From Desulfitibacter sp. BRH_c19 (GTDB lineage: Bacteria > Bacillota > DSM-16504 > Desulfitibacterales > Desulfitibacteraceae): DNA of 45,367 nt. The stretch covers positions 1 to 45,367 of the forward strand of contig LOER01000012.1 of the NCBI GenBank assembly GCA_001515945.1. Direction: 5' to 3'. Under the pieces are notes generated by a model. It searched no databases and was not told where the DNA came from. It saw nothing but the letters and a program-made list of their open reading frames with translations. Made by a program: the position numbers and the translations under genes. Positions within the stretch are counted from its first letter, which is position 1. Each line of letters starts with the position of its first letter. Shown here one piece after another: positions 22,672 to 32,171 of the stretch.

Positions 22672-24788
22672 TACTCACCCATCCTTGTATGCTCCATCAT
22701 TCCCCTAATGTCAAGAATTAATGCAACGGTTCCGTCACCCATTATAGTTGCTCCTGCAAGACCAGGTATCTTACCTAAATAATCCCCTAAAGTTTTTATC
22801 ACTATTTCCTGTTCCCCAATAAGATCATCTACTATAATTCCTAGACGCTTTTCGGAAAGGCCTACTACTACTACGGAATATTTTTCTTTTTCTTGTTTCT
22901 CTTTTTTTAATTCCAATAGACCCTGAAGGCTGTACAGCGGGAGAACATCTCCTCTTATAACAGCAACTTCTTGTTTAGAAACAGTTTTCACTTCGTTTAT
23001 TGGGATATCCACTATTTCTACAACATTAGCTAACGGGAATGCATAAACCTGTTTGTCAAGCTTAACCAGCAATGATCTGTTAATCGCTAATGTTAATGGA
23101 AGACGTATAGTGAACTTGGTCCCCTTGCCCAAATTAGTATTGATTTCAACCATACCATTTATTTTCTCAATATGGTTTCTTACTATATCCATACCTACAC
23201 CTCTACCTGAAACACTACTAACAGTTTCAGCAGTAGAAAAGCCTGGTATAAATATAAGGTTTAATGCTTCTTTTTGAGTCAAGCGCTCTGCTTTTTCTTC
23301 TGTAATTAAGCCCTTAGAAAGTGCTTTTATAATTATTTTATCTGAATCTATCCCCTTACCATCATCCTCAACGGTTATAATTATTTGATTTTCTTGATGA
23401 ACTGCCTTTAGTTTAACAACTCCATTGGTAGGTTTACCTGCTTTTTTCCTAGCCTCTGGGGATTCAATTCCATGGTCTATAGCATTTCTTAATAAATGAA
23501 TGAGGGGATCTCCAATTTCCTCTATTACAGTTCTGTCAAGTTCAGTCTCTTTACCTTCTACTACAAAATCAATCTCTTTATTTGCTTTTTGTGCTAGGTC
23601 TCTAACCATGCGCGGAAAGCGATTAAATACCTGCTCAATGGGAAACATCCGCGCCTTCATTATTTCCTCTTGAAGGTCACCAGATATTCTTCCTATATGT
23701 AATGATATTTCTTCTAGTATCTCTAGCCCTTCTGTACCATATCTATTACGTAAGCCTTCCTCAACATCTGCTAATCTAATTCTATCAATGACTAGTTCTC
23801 CTACAAGATTCATAAGGTTTTCTAATCTCTGAACATCTACTCTTACTGTTTGGTTAGTTTTAAAAGCTTCTTTCTTTACATCTGCCTTTTTTTCTGTAAA
23901 AAGTTTTGCAACCATATTATTTGCTTTATCTACATTAACTATTTCGTCCTTTGTCTCAACCCCGTAATTCAATTCAACTTCCTTAACCTTTACCCTATCT
24001 ATTTCACTAACGAATTTTACTATGTTTTCTACTCTATCCTTGTCCTCTTTGGTGACAATAACCATCTGAAATTCTAAGTCGAATTTCTCTGACTCAATAT
24101 CTTCTATTGATGGATATGTTTTAATTATTTCTCCTAAATCTTTTAAGTTATTATATACTATATATGCCCTGGCAGCCTTCATAAGACAATCTGGTACAAG
24201 TGCAACGACTACCTGCCACACCTTATAGCCCTTTATTTCTGCTACTCTAATAAGGTTTTCTTCTATATCGTCAAACTTAATAGCTATCTCCGTCTGCCAC
24301 TTTTCGTGCTTGTTAGTAATAGCTTCATCTGAGGTTACTTCGATCTTTTGATCTTCTTGATCTTCTTGATCTTCAAATTCTTGATCTTTTTCGCCTTTGC
24401 CATCAAGTAAAGTTTTTAACTTCTCAATTAATATTGCTATATTTACGTTAGAATCCTTCCCGCTAACGATGTCCTCTTTTAATTCCTTTATAGTATCTAA
24501 GCCTTCTAAAAGCATATCAATAATTTCAGTAGTTACACTAAGTCTACCCTGTCGTAACAAATCAAGTACATTTTCCAAGGAATGTGTTACCTCTGCCATT
24601 TTTTCAAATCCCATGGATGCAGAAGCTCCCTTTATTGTGTGAGCAGCTCGAAAAATATTGTTGAGCATATCCAGATCATCTCTATTTTTCTCAAGGAGCA
24701 AAATATTTTCATCCATTAATTGTATCTGTTCATCAGCTTCATCTAAAAAAATATTCATATATTGTGACATATCAAAATCCGAGGTCAT
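22671..24788 (-). CDS. cheA: CheA, chemotaxis histidine kinase
   Basis: 705 aa in the usual order: HPt domain with phospho-accepting His50 in R-A-A-H-T-I-K-G-A-S; an acidic Q/D/E linker near 135-150; P2-like CheY/CheB-binding region; dimerisation helices (about 325-400, VDVQRLENLMNLVGELVIDR); ATPase with N-box (H-L-L-R-N-A-I-D-H-G-I-E) and G-boxes (DDGKGID; GRGVGMDIV); and a C-terminal CheW-like domain. Phosphorylates CheY and CheB in response to receptors. TAAGGAGG precedes the ATG, 12 nt after cheW. Confidence 0.97.
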   Translation of the reverse strand: MTSDFDMSQYMNIFLDEADEQIQLMDENILLLEKNRDDLDMLNNIFRAAHTIKGASASMGFEKMAEVTHSLENVLDLLRQGRLSVTTEIIDMLLEGLDTIKELKEDIVSGKDSNVNIAILIEKLKTLLDGKGEKDQEFEDQEDQEDQKIEVTSDEAITNKHEKWQTEIAIKFDDIEENLIRVAEIKGYKVWQVVVALVPDCLMKAARAYIVYNNLKDLGEIIKTYPSIEDIESEKFDLEFQMVIVTKEDKDRVENIVKFVSEIDRVKVKEVELNYGVETKDEIVNVDKANNMVAKLFTEKKADVKKEAFKTNQTVRVDVQRLENLMNLVGELVIDRIRLADVEEGLRNRYGTEGLEILEEISLHIGRISGDLQEEIMKARMFPIEQVFNRFPRMVRDLAQKANKEIDFVVEGKETELDRTVIEEIGDPLIHLLRNAIDHGIESPEARKKAGKPTNGVVKLKAVHQENQIIITVEDDGKGIDSDKIIIKALSKGLITEEKAERLTQKEALNLIFIPGFSTAETVSSVSGRGVGMDIVRNHIEKINGMVEINTNLGKGTKFTIRLPLTLAINRSLLVKLDKQVYAFPLANVVEIVDIPINEVKTVSKQEVAVIRGDVLPLYSLQGLLELKKEKQEKEKYSVVVVGLSEKRLGIIVDDLIGEQEIVIKTLGDYLGKIPGLAGATIMGDGTVALILDIRGMMEHTRMGE

Positions 24789-24800
24789 ACTGTTACCTCC

Positions 24801-25292
24801 TTAAGCTTCTTGAGCTACAGCTACATTTTCAAGAGTTTCTTTCTCTTTTTCATGTAGAACCTGATTTAGATCAAGTAGTATAATCAATCTGTTTTCTAGT
24901 TTCCCGACTCCTCTTAGATAAGCTGAATCGACCCCTGAAATTACTGGTGGGGGTGGGTCTATGTTGTCTTTTGGTATACGTAAAACTTCAGAAACAGAGT
25001 CCACTATCATACCGACAGTAATGTTTTCTACCTCAACTACCATAATTCTGGATTGGGAAGTTTCTTCCACTAGTCGTAAGTCAAACCTCTTATGTAGGTC
25101 TATTACTGGAATTACCTTACCCCTCAAATTTATTACTCCCTCCACAAAATCTGGGGTTCTGGGAACCTCGGTAATTATTTGCATACGAATAATTTCTCTT
25201 ACAGTAGAAATATCTACCCCATAAGTTTCACCTGACAGGTTGAAAACAACCAATTGTTCTTCTTCTCTTCTGACATTTTCAGTTGTACTCAT
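24801..25292 (-). CDS. cheW: CheW, receptor-kinase coupling protein
   Basis: 163 aa single CheW domain: V-V-F-N-L-S-G-E-T-Y-G-V-D-I, R-E-I-I-R-M, I-T-E-V-P-R-T-P-D-F-V-E-G-V-I-N-L-R-G-K-V-I-P-V-I-D-L. These are the positions that contact CheA P5 and the receptor tip. ATG 25292 with GGGAGGAA upstream is chosen over the frame start at 25316. First gene of cheW-cheA-cheB. Confidence 0.95.
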   Translation of the reverse strand: MSTTENVRREEEQLVVFNLSGETYGVDISTVREIIRMQIITEVPRTPDFVEGVINLRGKVIPVIDLHKRFDLRLVEETSQSRIMVVEVENITVGMIVDSVSEVLRIPKDNIDPPPPVISGVDSAYLRGVGKLENRLIILLDLNQVLHEKEKETLENVAVAQEA

Positions 25293-25465
25293 AAAAGTTC
25301 CTCCCTTCGTCTTCATCCTATTTATATAGTTGTATGTATGTACTGGTAATACGGACTACCTCAGCCTTTTATTTCTATAATTAGTTATTTTCAATAAAAA
25401 TGCCATAATTCCTCTATGTATTGATAAAAAATAAATATTTTGTCACTTTTTTGCTGAAAATAATT

Positions 25466-25503
25466 AAAACCCAGCACCTTTTTAAGATGCCGGGTTAGGT
25501 TTT
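25466..25503 (-). terminator. Terminator after the D,D-carboxypeptidase gene
   Basis: AACCC-A-GCA (25468-25476) pairs with TGC-C-GGGTT (25488-25496) with one mismatch. On the minus strand it is followed by TTTTAATTATTTTC. It begins at the stop codon of the gene at 25502. Confidence 0.75.
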
Positions 25504-26719
25504 AATACATGCGCGAACTCCCATACCTGGGCTTGCTAACTTTATTCATATACTTACTTCTTCTCTTTCGAAGCATTATAAGTACCTTTAAAAGAAGTGC
25601 AATGACTACAAGTCCAAGCAAAATTAATGTTATTTTCACATAAACATCAACCCACGTTGTTGGTCTCTTGACATTGGTACCAGCAACCAAAGGAATACTT
25701 TCAATCACTTCTTCACCATATACAAATTGCAGATTTCCTATTACCTCTCCCATTTCCAACGGTAGATCAAGATTTTGCATTTTTATTTTCCATGTAGGAA
25801 TTATATCCGAATTCTTATTGGTTAAATACTCAACAGCTTGTTCTGATAAAACTGGGACTGCTGTTCCTCCCATCTCAATTTGGAGTATTTCATCATCCTT
25901 ATCCACTAGTTTCAATTTATGGAAATTGTCATAACCATAATCTAGCACTCTTGTGGAATCACTCCAAATTCTTTGGGAGGTGCTCCCTAAAACCACACTT
26001 ATAAATTTCATTCCATCTCTCTCTGCGGCAGTAACAAGACATCTCCCAGCTTCACTAGTATAACCTGTCTTACCACCTAATGACCCTTCGTACTGCCAAA
26101 GCAGTTGATTGAGGTTAACAAGCTGACTTTGCCAGTCCGTACCATTCCACTCTCTTGTTTTAGTTGCTAAAATTTCTTTCAATACAGGATCTGCTAAGGC
26201 TTCCTTCATAATTAAAGCCACATCATATGCTGTGGAATAATGACCCTCAGCTGGGAGTCCATTAGGATTCATAAAATTAGTAGAGTTAGCACCCAAATCC
26301 TTAACTTTTTCATTCATCATTTCAGCAAAAGATTCTACAGAACCTCCTATATGATACGCAATAGCTAAGGCAGCATCATTACCAGAATTGAGCATAGTTG
26401 CATAAAGTAGATTTTCTAGAGTTTGAGTTTCCTCTGCACGTAGCCATACTATACTACCACTTGTTTTCACAGCCTCTGGACTAATTATCACTTCATCCTG
26501 CAGGTTGCCTTTCTCAATTGCCACAAGGGCGGTAACCAATTTAGTTATGCTAGCAGGCGCTCTTTGTTCTGTTTCATTTTTACCCCAAAGAATCTTACCC
26601 GTTTCTGCATCCATTAATACAGCTGATTCTGCAGCAATCTCGGGTTCAGCCATTACACTAGAACTAAATAGTAGAATTACTATTAAATTCAATACAATAA
26701 ATGATATACATTTTTTCAT
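25502..26719 (-). CDS. D-alanyl-D-alanine carboxypeptidase (DacF/PBP5 family)
   Basis: 405 aa membrane-anchored peptidase that trims the terminal D-Ala of peptidoglycan stem peptides. A signal peptide occupies residues 1-24 (ending V-M-A-E). The active-site motifs are S57-I-T-K60, S112-G-N114 and K217-T-G219. A PBP5 C-terminal beta-domain follows, and one transmembrane helix (about 355-378) with a basic cytoplasmic tail anchors it. Among Firmicutes it resembles DacF/DacB types; which one cannot be told by eye. AGGGAGGA precedes the ATG. Monocistronic, unrelated to its motility neighbours. Confidence 0.92.
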   Translation of the reverse strand: MKKCISFIVLNLIVILLFSSSVMAEPEIAAESAVLMDAETGKILWGKNETEQRAPASITKLVTALVAIEKGNLQDEVIISPEAVKTSGSIVWLRAEETQTLENLLYATMLNSGNDAALAIAYHIGGSVESFAEMMNEKVKDLGANSTNFMNPNGLPAEGHYSTAYDVALIMKEALADPVLKEILATKTREWNGTDWQSQLVNLNQLLWQYEGSLGGKTGYTSEAGRCLVTAAERDGMKFISVVLGSTSQRIWSDSTRVLDYGYDNFHKLKLVDKDDEILQIEMGGTAVPVLSEQAVEYLTNKNSDIIPTWKIKMQNLDLPLEMGEVIGNLQFVYGEEVIESIPLVAGTNVKRPTTWVDVYVKITLILLGLVVIALLLKVLIMLRKRRSKYMNKVSKPRYGSSRMY

Positions 26720-26800
26720 AGATGTCCTCCCTTTATTAATTCTACCAAATAATTATACCACTATATTTGAGAGGAGTTGACAGTCATTTTTTGGTTTATT

Positions 26801-28576
26801 TTAAGCTTCAAAATAAAGGGAGCTTTGTTGGTCAGAAACTTTCTCTATCCTTGGACCACACTTTAATATAGTACCAGGGTGTACTATAGATGCCTTTATA
26901 TACCGTTCTTTATCAACTTGAATGAAGGTAGGAATTTCAGCACTACTCCCCATTTCTACTGCTTTAACCCATCCTTTAGCAGTAATGGAACCTCCTTTAA
27001 AAACACCTGGACTTCCTGTAATTTCTACATTGCCCTTTGCAAAAATCTTAGTATTGTAGCATCCCTTTCCTTTTACTATTACATCACCAGTTGTTTGAAT
27101 ATCACAGTTTTGGATATATGGGCATTTTACATGGGCTTGTTGCGAATTAGATTCGCTAATTTCCCCAATAAACTTTTTAATATCTGTAAAAGTAATCGCC
27201 AAGGAATAGTCAAGTTCGCTCAGATTTTTCACCTGTAGTGGCCCCATACCACTTATTCTTCCATTCCAGACTTTTACATGTTCAATAGTTCTTAATAGTC
27301 CAGTTTTATCAATTTTTTCGGTATCCATTAATTTTTCCAGATCAGAAAGAGTTCTCAAAACACCAGCAATCATATTTTGTAGACCTGAAAACTTTTGTTC
27401 CAGTAAAATTTTAAGAATAGCTCCATCTGGAGTAGACTGCTCCTTCTGCTGCACAGAAATTTTCAAGCTTTTTGCAGCTTTAATAAACTTTTTAAGACTA
27501 TCTTCCATATTATCCAAATCTTCTTTCGCTTTTTGGAAGGTTAGGTCATTTCCACCAGCTTGTACTACACAGCCAACCAAATTATTATGGACGTGAACCT
27601 CTCCTCCAGCAATCAATGTCGAGTTGGCAGCAAAGCCGAAAATTTCAATTTTACCCCTAGCTTGTACCTTCATCCCATCCATTACATTGCCCCTGATTAG
27701 AACGTCTCCATTAAATTTAATGTATCCTTCCTTTGCACCCGCATCTCCTTCCACAGCATAAACAGGTAACACGGTATACTTGTTATTCTTTTTCCCAAGT
27801 CGCCCTTCAATGGCAGAAATAAGGATCATTCCAGAGTTTTCATATTTAGTTCCTGGACCTGCTATTAATCTGGCTTCCTTTGACTTAGGAGGGGAAACCT
27901 CTACTCCATGAACATTAATACCAGGTTCGCCTTCTTCAGACAGATGCAGCCTTGCAATTTTTTGATGTTCCTTAACGATTCTTATTGAGCGGTCTCGTAT
28001 TATACCTTCTCCTTCATCGGGAATACCTGCATCATCGTCCACACCTACTAAGTCCTCAACCCAACCATCCTTACCAGGTACAAACGGTTTTCCCTTTGCT
28101 ATTATATATTCTTTACCTACTGCTTCAATGGCCATTTCAACCATTTCTCTATCTATACCATATACTACCTTTTGAGAGTTCATGTAATCTAGAATTTCCT
28201 GAATAGTATACGGTTCTTCAATGGGTTTTGAGCTAAGACAGTTTACAACAACCCTTTTATTATCTGACACATCTTCAATGTAGTAATTTTCCCCAGGTTT
28301 ATAGTTAATCAGTAAAGTTGCAGTCATCTTATCAGGTGACACAGTCAATTCTAGTTCTCGAACAGGTTCAACCTTACGGGGAATCAGGATAATTATATTT
28401 TTGCTATTTACAGTAGTAGAATCTTCAATAGTATTGTCGTCCACCATGATGGTAACATTCTTTCCTGGAATAATGACAGCCTCTTCCATACTATTTATAG
28501 GATCTGACACTTGAATCTTTCCGTCTTTTATTGAAATAGTTCCACTTTTGACTTCCGCATTAGTATCATCTGTCAT
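26801..28576 (-). CDS. FapA family protein (DUF342)
   Basis: 591 aa cytoplasmic protein. The N-terminal part (about 100-200: Y-T-I-Q-E-I-L-D-Y-M-N...Y-G-I-D...V-P-G-K-D-G-W-V) matches the FapA N-terminal domain. The rest has the repetitive G-rich beta-helix of DUF342: I-K-F-N-G-D-V-L-I-R-G-N-V, I-E-I-F-G-F-A-A-N-S-T-L-I-A-G-G-E-V, K-G-C-Y-N-T-K-I-F-A-K-G-N. FapA-like proteins are involved in flagellar assembly or polar targeting in some bacteria, but in Firmicutes the role is undefined. The extra first 90 residues are unlike typical FapA and may be a separate domain. Transcribed away from the LysR gene. Confidence 0.85.
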   Translation of the reverse strand: MTDDTNAEVKSGTISIKDGKIQVSDPINSMEEAVIIPGKNVTIMVDDNTIEDSTTVNSKNIIILIPRKVEPVRELELTVSPDKMTATLLINYKPGENYYIEDVSDNKRVVVNCLSSKPIEEPYTIQEILDYMNSQKVVYGIDREMVEMAIEAVGKEYIIAKGKPFVPGKDGWVEDLVGVDDDAGIPDEGEGIIRDRSIRIVKEHQKIARLHLSEEGEPGINVHGVEVSPPKSKEARLIAGPGTKYENSGMILISAIEGRLGKKNNKYTVLPVYAVEGDAGAKEGYIKFNGDVLIRGNVMDGMKVQARGKIEIFGFAANSTLIAGGEVHVHNNLVGCVVQAGGNDLTFQKAKEDLDNMEDSLKKFIKAAKSLKISVQQKEQSTPDGAILKILLEQKFSGLQNMIAGVLRTLSDLEKLMDTEKIDKTGLLRTIEHVKVWNGRISGMGPLQVKNLSELDYSLAITFTDIKKFIGEISESNSQQAHVKCPYIQNCDIQTTGDVIVKGKGCYNTKIFAKGNVEITGSPGVFKGGSITAKGWVKAVEMGSSAEIPTFIQVDKERYIKASIVHPGTILKCGPRIEKVSDQQSSLYFEA

Positions 28577-28832
28577 TTGGTCACCGCCTTAGTCTAGTAG
28601 CATATACTTAAATATTTCGTCATAATATGATATTTTCCTTTTATGTAAAAAAAAAACTTCAAATATGGTTTTCATGAAACTTGTTTGGAAATAATAAGTA
28701 GTACAGGCTAATTCCTATCTGTTACTGGATTGGAATTATAGGGGATTAGAATGCTATATTGCTTTTTTATATCAAGTAAAGTAAACTTATTATAAGATAT
28801 GTAAATTTATGCAACGAAAGTAGGTGAAGGAA

Positions 28833-29744
28833 TTGGATCCTCATCTGGCGGTATTTAAGGCTGTAGCAGATAAAAGGAGTTTTTCACAGGCGGCAAAATC
28901 ATTGCACATTAGCCAGCCTGCAATTAGTCTGCAAATTCAGTCTTTAGAGGAAAACTTAGGAGCTCGCGTTTTTGATAGAAATAATAAGAGAGTTGTTTTA
29001 ACACAAGCAGGTAAAACTTTTTACAAATATGTTACGCAGATAATCGAGCTTTATGATCAAGCGCAAAAGGAAATAGCTGAACTGACTGGACTTGTTAAAG
29101 GTAAAATTAAAATCGGGGCCAGTTTAACCATTGGAGAGTATGTTATACCAAGGATTGCAGGGCATTTTTGTAAAGACCATCCTGAAGTTAACTTAACAAT
29201 AAACATTGCCAATACTGAAGAAATTACAAAACACCTGTTAACAAATACACTTGATATAGGTGTAGTCGAGGGACCTATTAAACACTCCGATTTGGTTCTG
29301 GAAAAATTTATGGATGATGAGCTTGTAGTTATTGTTCCAGTTGATCATCCATGGGCAAAAAAAGATACCATTGAAATGGATAGTCTCTTATCCCAACCAT
29401 TTGTTCTGAGGGAGTCTGGTTCTGGAACAAGACAAATAATGGAGAATAGGCTTAAGCAATTTGGTGTTTCCCCAGATGATTTACAAATAACCATGGAACT
29501 TGGAAGTACTCAAGCTATAAAGGAAGCTGTGGAAGTAGGCTTAGGTGTTTCAATAATCTCTAAGTGGGCACTTAAAAAGGATCTGAAATTTAATTATCTT
29601 GGGATGACAAGAATAGATAATTGTACATTTGATAGAGGCTTCTATCTCGTATATAACAAACATCATTTTCTAACCCAGGCCACAGAAACATTTATAAAAC
29701 TACTAAAAAGTGATAGCTTAACAGATATTCTGATAGAAAGATAA
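28833..29744 (+). CDS. LysR-family regulator, CysL-like
   Basis: 303 aa. N-terminal winged HTH (F-K-A-V-A-D-K-R-S-F-S-Q-A-A-K-S-L-H-I-S-Q-P-A-I-S-L-Q-I-Q) and a periplasmic-binding-like effector domain (K-I-K-I-G-A-S-L-T-I-G-E-Y-V-I-P). The effector domain pattern is like CysL/YwfK, which in Bacillus activates the assimilatory sulfite reductase genes, so a sulfur-related role is plausible next to dsr; this is inference. Two starts are possible: GTG 28824 and TTG 28833. The latter has AGGTGA 5 nt upstream and the usual short LysR N-terminus. No divergent dsr promoter is seen next to it; its neighbour across the gap is FapA. Confidence 0.88.
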   Translation: MDPHLAVFKAVADKRSFSQAAKSLHISQPAISLQIQSLEENLGARVFDRNNKRVVLTQAGKTFYKYVTQIIELYDQAQKEIAELTGLVKGKIKIGASLTIGEYVIPRIAGHFCKDHPEVNLTINIANTEEITKHLLTNTLDIGVVEGPIKHSDLVLEKFMDDELVVIVPVDHPWAKKDTIEMDSLLSQPFVLRESGSGTRQIMENRLKQFGVSPDDLQITMELGSTQAIKEAVEVGLGVSIISKWALKKDLKFNYLGMTRIDNCTFDRGFYLVYNKHHFLTQATETFIKLLKSDSLTDILIER

Positions 29745-29779
29745 AAAGATAACCAGCTCTAAAGCTGGTTATCTTTTTT
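29743..29779. terminator. Bidirectional terminator between the LysR gene and dsrN
   Basis: Perfect 16-bp stem AAAAAGATAACCAGCT/AGCTGGTTATCTTTTT with a 4-nt loop and T runs on both strands, placed over the stop codons of two convergent genes. Confidence 0.92.
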
Positions 29780-31159
29780 GTTACCTTTTATTAAACTAAT
29801 AAAACCTTGCGCCCATTGTGGTACCGCTAGAGAGTGAATATGATTATATGTAGCAAGTACATTTTTATAGGTTATACCATCTGAAGAACCATCAATACCT
29901 GAGCCCCGTTCTACATTAAATGCAAAAGTGGCGATAGTGGAATCCAGATTTAATATTTTGGAGTTATGAAATTCATGTCCTCTTATAATTGTATTTGCAT
30001 TATTAAAAAATGGATTTGCATTTTTAACCTTTAATCTTGTATAGCCATGTCCTTGAGGTTTGTTCTCCATCTTGACAGTGAAATTGAAAATGCCAACCAT
30101 GTTATACTTTTTTTCATCTATAATAATCTTTTGTGCTAGGTACATTAGTCCGCCACATTCTGCATATATTGGCAATCCATTTTCTGCTTTATTTTTAATA
30201 TCTTTGCGAAGACTAGTGTTTTTCTCAAGCTCTTCAGCAAATACTTCTGGAAAACCTCCACCTATATATAATCCATCTATATCTGGAAGGGAACCGTCAT
30301 TTAAAGAATTTATGTATACAAGCTCTGCCCCTTGCTCTTCCAATGCCTCAAGGTTTTCAGGATAATAAAAGGAAAAAACTCTATCCCTAATAACTCCAAT
30401 TTTAATAGGTCTACTCGATATATCTTTTCTATTTGTAGGCATTTCATATTCAAGAGGTTGAGCACCTTTTGCTATAGAAATTAGTAATTTTAAATCAATG
30501 TTTTTTTGAATTGACTTAGTAATGTATTCAATTGCATTATGATACTTATCATTTTCCTGTGCAGGAATAAGTCCTAAATGCCTATCCGGTATAGATAATT
30601 TACTATCCTTTGGTATAGAGCCGATAACTGGTATCCCGCAGTATTTCTCTATTGCTCCCCTAAGAATGGTTTCATGACGTACTCTGGCAACTTGATTTAA
30701 GATAACACCAGCTATCTCCACATCCTTATCAAAATTTTGAAACCCCATAACTAGAGCAGCAACACTCCTGGTCATTCTCCTGGTGTCAACAACAAATATA
30801 ACAGGAGCTTTGATGATTTTTGCAACTTGGGCTGTACTACCTGTTCCATCTAAATCAAAACCATCATGTAAACCCATTGCACCCTCAACTATACTAATAT
30901 TTGAGTTTTGGGAACCTTTGATAAAAGATTCTCTCAAAATATTATCATCCATCATATAGCAGTCTAAATTACGACAATTGATGCCTGTTACCTCTGTATG
31001 CCAACTAGGGTCTATGTAATCAGGTCCCTTTTTAAAAGGTTGCACCCTTACACCATTTTTTGTAAATGCACTTAAAAGTCCAAGGGTAATGGTTGTTTTA
31101 CCAGATCGACCATGAGGTGCTGATATTACTATTCGAGGTATATCATATTTCTCAGTCAT
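29759..31159 (-). CDS. dsrN: DsrN-type amidase (cobyrinate a,c-diamide synthase family), probable siroheme amidase
   Basis: 466 aa, glutamine-dependent. The P-loop-type S-A-P-H-G-R-S-G-K-T-T (about 14-24) opens the ATP-binding half. The C-terminal class I glutaminase has L-Y-I-G-G-G-F-P-E and the nucleophile Cys335 in Y-A-E-C-G-G-L-M-Y-L. By sequence this is the CobB/CbiA family. Such a gene next to dsrAB and dsrC in sulfur bacteria is named dsrN, and its product is thought to amidate siroheme for the reductase. No other cobalamin genes are nearby, which favours DsrN; a real CbiA cannot be excluded. ATG 31159 has AAGGTGGA 7 nt upstream and is preferred to 31201. Confidence 0.85.
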   Translation of the reverse strand: MTEKYDIPRIVISAPHGRSGKTTITLGLLSAFTKNGVRVQPFKKGPDYIDPSWHTEVTGINCRNLDCYMMDDNILRESFIKGSQNSNISIVEGAMGLHDGFDLDGTGSTAQVAKIIKAPVIFVVDTRRMTRSVAALVMGFQNFDKDVEIAGVILNQVARVRHETILRGAIEKYCGIPVIGSIPKDSKLSIPDRHLGLIPAQENDKYHNAIEYITKSIQKNIDLKLLISIAKGAQPLEYEMPTNRKDISSRPIKIGVIRDRVFSFYYPENLEALEEQGAELVYINSLNDGSLPDIDGLYIGGGFPEVFAEELEKNTSLRKDIKNKAENGLPIYAECGGLMYLAQKIIIDEKKYNMVGIFNFTVKMENKPQGHGYTRLKVKNANPFFNNANTIIRGHEFHNSKILNLDSTIATFAFNVERGSGIDGSSDGITYKNVLATYNHIHSLAVPQWAQGFISLIKGNKKDNQL

Positions 31160-31253
31160 GTGGTATTCCACCTTTAGTAATTGGTTATAAATAATTTTCA
31201 CCTTTACTATTAGTTTGTGCGTGTAACTGGTTTAGTATAGATATTACTACTAT

Positions 31254-31280
31254 AGAACAAAACTTGGCTTCTGCCAAGTC
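31254..31280 (-). terminator. Hairpin in the dsrC-dsrN gap
   Basis: Perfect 7-bp stem ACTTGGC/GCCAAGT (31262-31268 with 31273-31279). On the minus strand it is followed by TTTGTTC. Second of two terminator-like hairpins between dsrC and dsrN. Confidence 0.6.
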
Positions 31281-31318
31281 CATCACGTAATTAGAATGTG
31301 ATTTTTGATTGTGAAATA

Positions 31319-31352
31319 AAACAGTACCGGACTTACAAGCTCCGGTACTGTT
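31319..31352 (-). terminator. Terminator downstream of dsrC
   Basis: Perfect 12-bp stem AACAGTACCGGA/TCCGGTACTGTT (31320-31331 with 31341-31352). On the minus strand it is followed by TTATTTC. A further 7-bp inverted repeat CGTCCGT/ACGGACG lies at 31381-31410, nearer to dsrC. Confidence 0.8.
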
Positions 31353-31460
31353 AAAATAATATTTTTATCACGCAGCCAACCGTCCGTAAATAGCTTTGTA
31401 TAAACGGACGCTAACTTCCTGAATTAGTTCAGCTAAGCCAAAGAATTGGCAAGCTTCACT

Positions 31461-31778
31461 CTATACACAACCTGTTGGCTTTGGTAAACCTGCAGCCTTA
31501 CAAGCACCTTTTGCAGGACCAGTTGGGAAAAGCTCATAAACTTTGTTTAACTTGAAACCTGATTCTTTGCAAAGTTTTCTAACCATTGGTGCAATACCAA
31601 ACTCTTTGAAATAATTTCTTAAATAATTGATAAGATGCCAATGCTCTTCTGTTAGTTCATCTACTTCCTCTGCTTTAGCAAGAAGAATAGCAACTTCCTC
31701 ATTCCACTGATCTGGATCAACTAAAAAACCATCCTCATCTAATTCAATTTCCACGCCATTAACGTTTAATGAAGACAT
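31461..31778 (-). CDS. dsrC: DsrC, sulfur-carrier protein of sulfite reduction
   Basis: 105 aa. The C-terminal arm has both redox cysteines, Cys93 (G-A-C-K-A-A-G) and penultimate Cys104 (T-G-C-V), with the spacing of true DsrC. The body shows the family pattern D-P-D-Q-W-N-E-E-V-A, L-T-E-E-H-W-H-L-I-N-Y-L-R-N-Y. DsrAB loads sulfite-derived sulfur between the two cysteines as a trisulfide, which the DsrMKJOP complex is thought to reduce. GGAGGTG lies 8 nt upstream. It is 72 nt after the ferredoxin gene and has its own strong terminator. Confidence 0.97.
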   Translation of the reverse strand: MSSLNVNGVEIELDEDGFLVDPDQWNEEVAILLAKAEEVDELTEEHWHLINYLRNYFKEFGIAPMVRKLCKESGFKLNKVYELFPTGPAKGACKAAGLPKPTGCV

Positions 31779-31850
31779 TATGGCAACACCTCCGTCTTTA
31801 TAGTTTTATTTTTAAATTAACCAAAATTCTTCTTAGCATAATAATGCTAA

Positions 31851-32036
31851 CTACAGTTCTTGAAACTTAACAGCTTCGTTTGGACACACAGACACACAGC
31901 TTTCACAGCCCATGCACTCGCTAGCGTCTTCACAAATAGCCTTGCCATCCACTAGTTCAATAATGCTAACTGGACAAGCATCTACGCATTCACTACAACC
32001 ATCACATTTATCCTGATCGATAGTTATTAAATACAT
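31851..32036 (-). CDS. 2[4Fe-4S] ferredoxin
   Basis: 61 aa with two complete cluster motifs: C-D-G-C-S-E-C-V-D-A-C-P and C-M-G-C-E-S-C-V-S-V-C-P. It resembles the small ferredoxins found beside dsr genes and is a likely electron donor or acceptor for DsrAB; this partner is inference. GGGAGGGG is upstream of the ATG. Lies between the 60-aa unknown and dsrC. Confidence 0.95.
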   Translation of the reverse strand: MYLITIDQDKCDGCSECVDACPVSIIELVDGKAICEDASECMGCESCVSVCPNEAVKFQEL

Positions 32037-32171
32037 TATACAGCCCCTCCCTGAGTTTGCTAGTAGTTAAAACACGCACACTCTTATTAATTCTATTTAT
32101 GCGATGAAAACCCTTTTTGCAACTAATTTGATCTTATTATTCTAATTATAAGGACTCTAAATATGATATTC

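Noticed and set aside
29759-31159. Cobalamin biosynthesis gene
   Set aside because: Family match is real, but there are no other cob/cbi genes and no cobalamin riboswitch; the dsr context favours DsrN.
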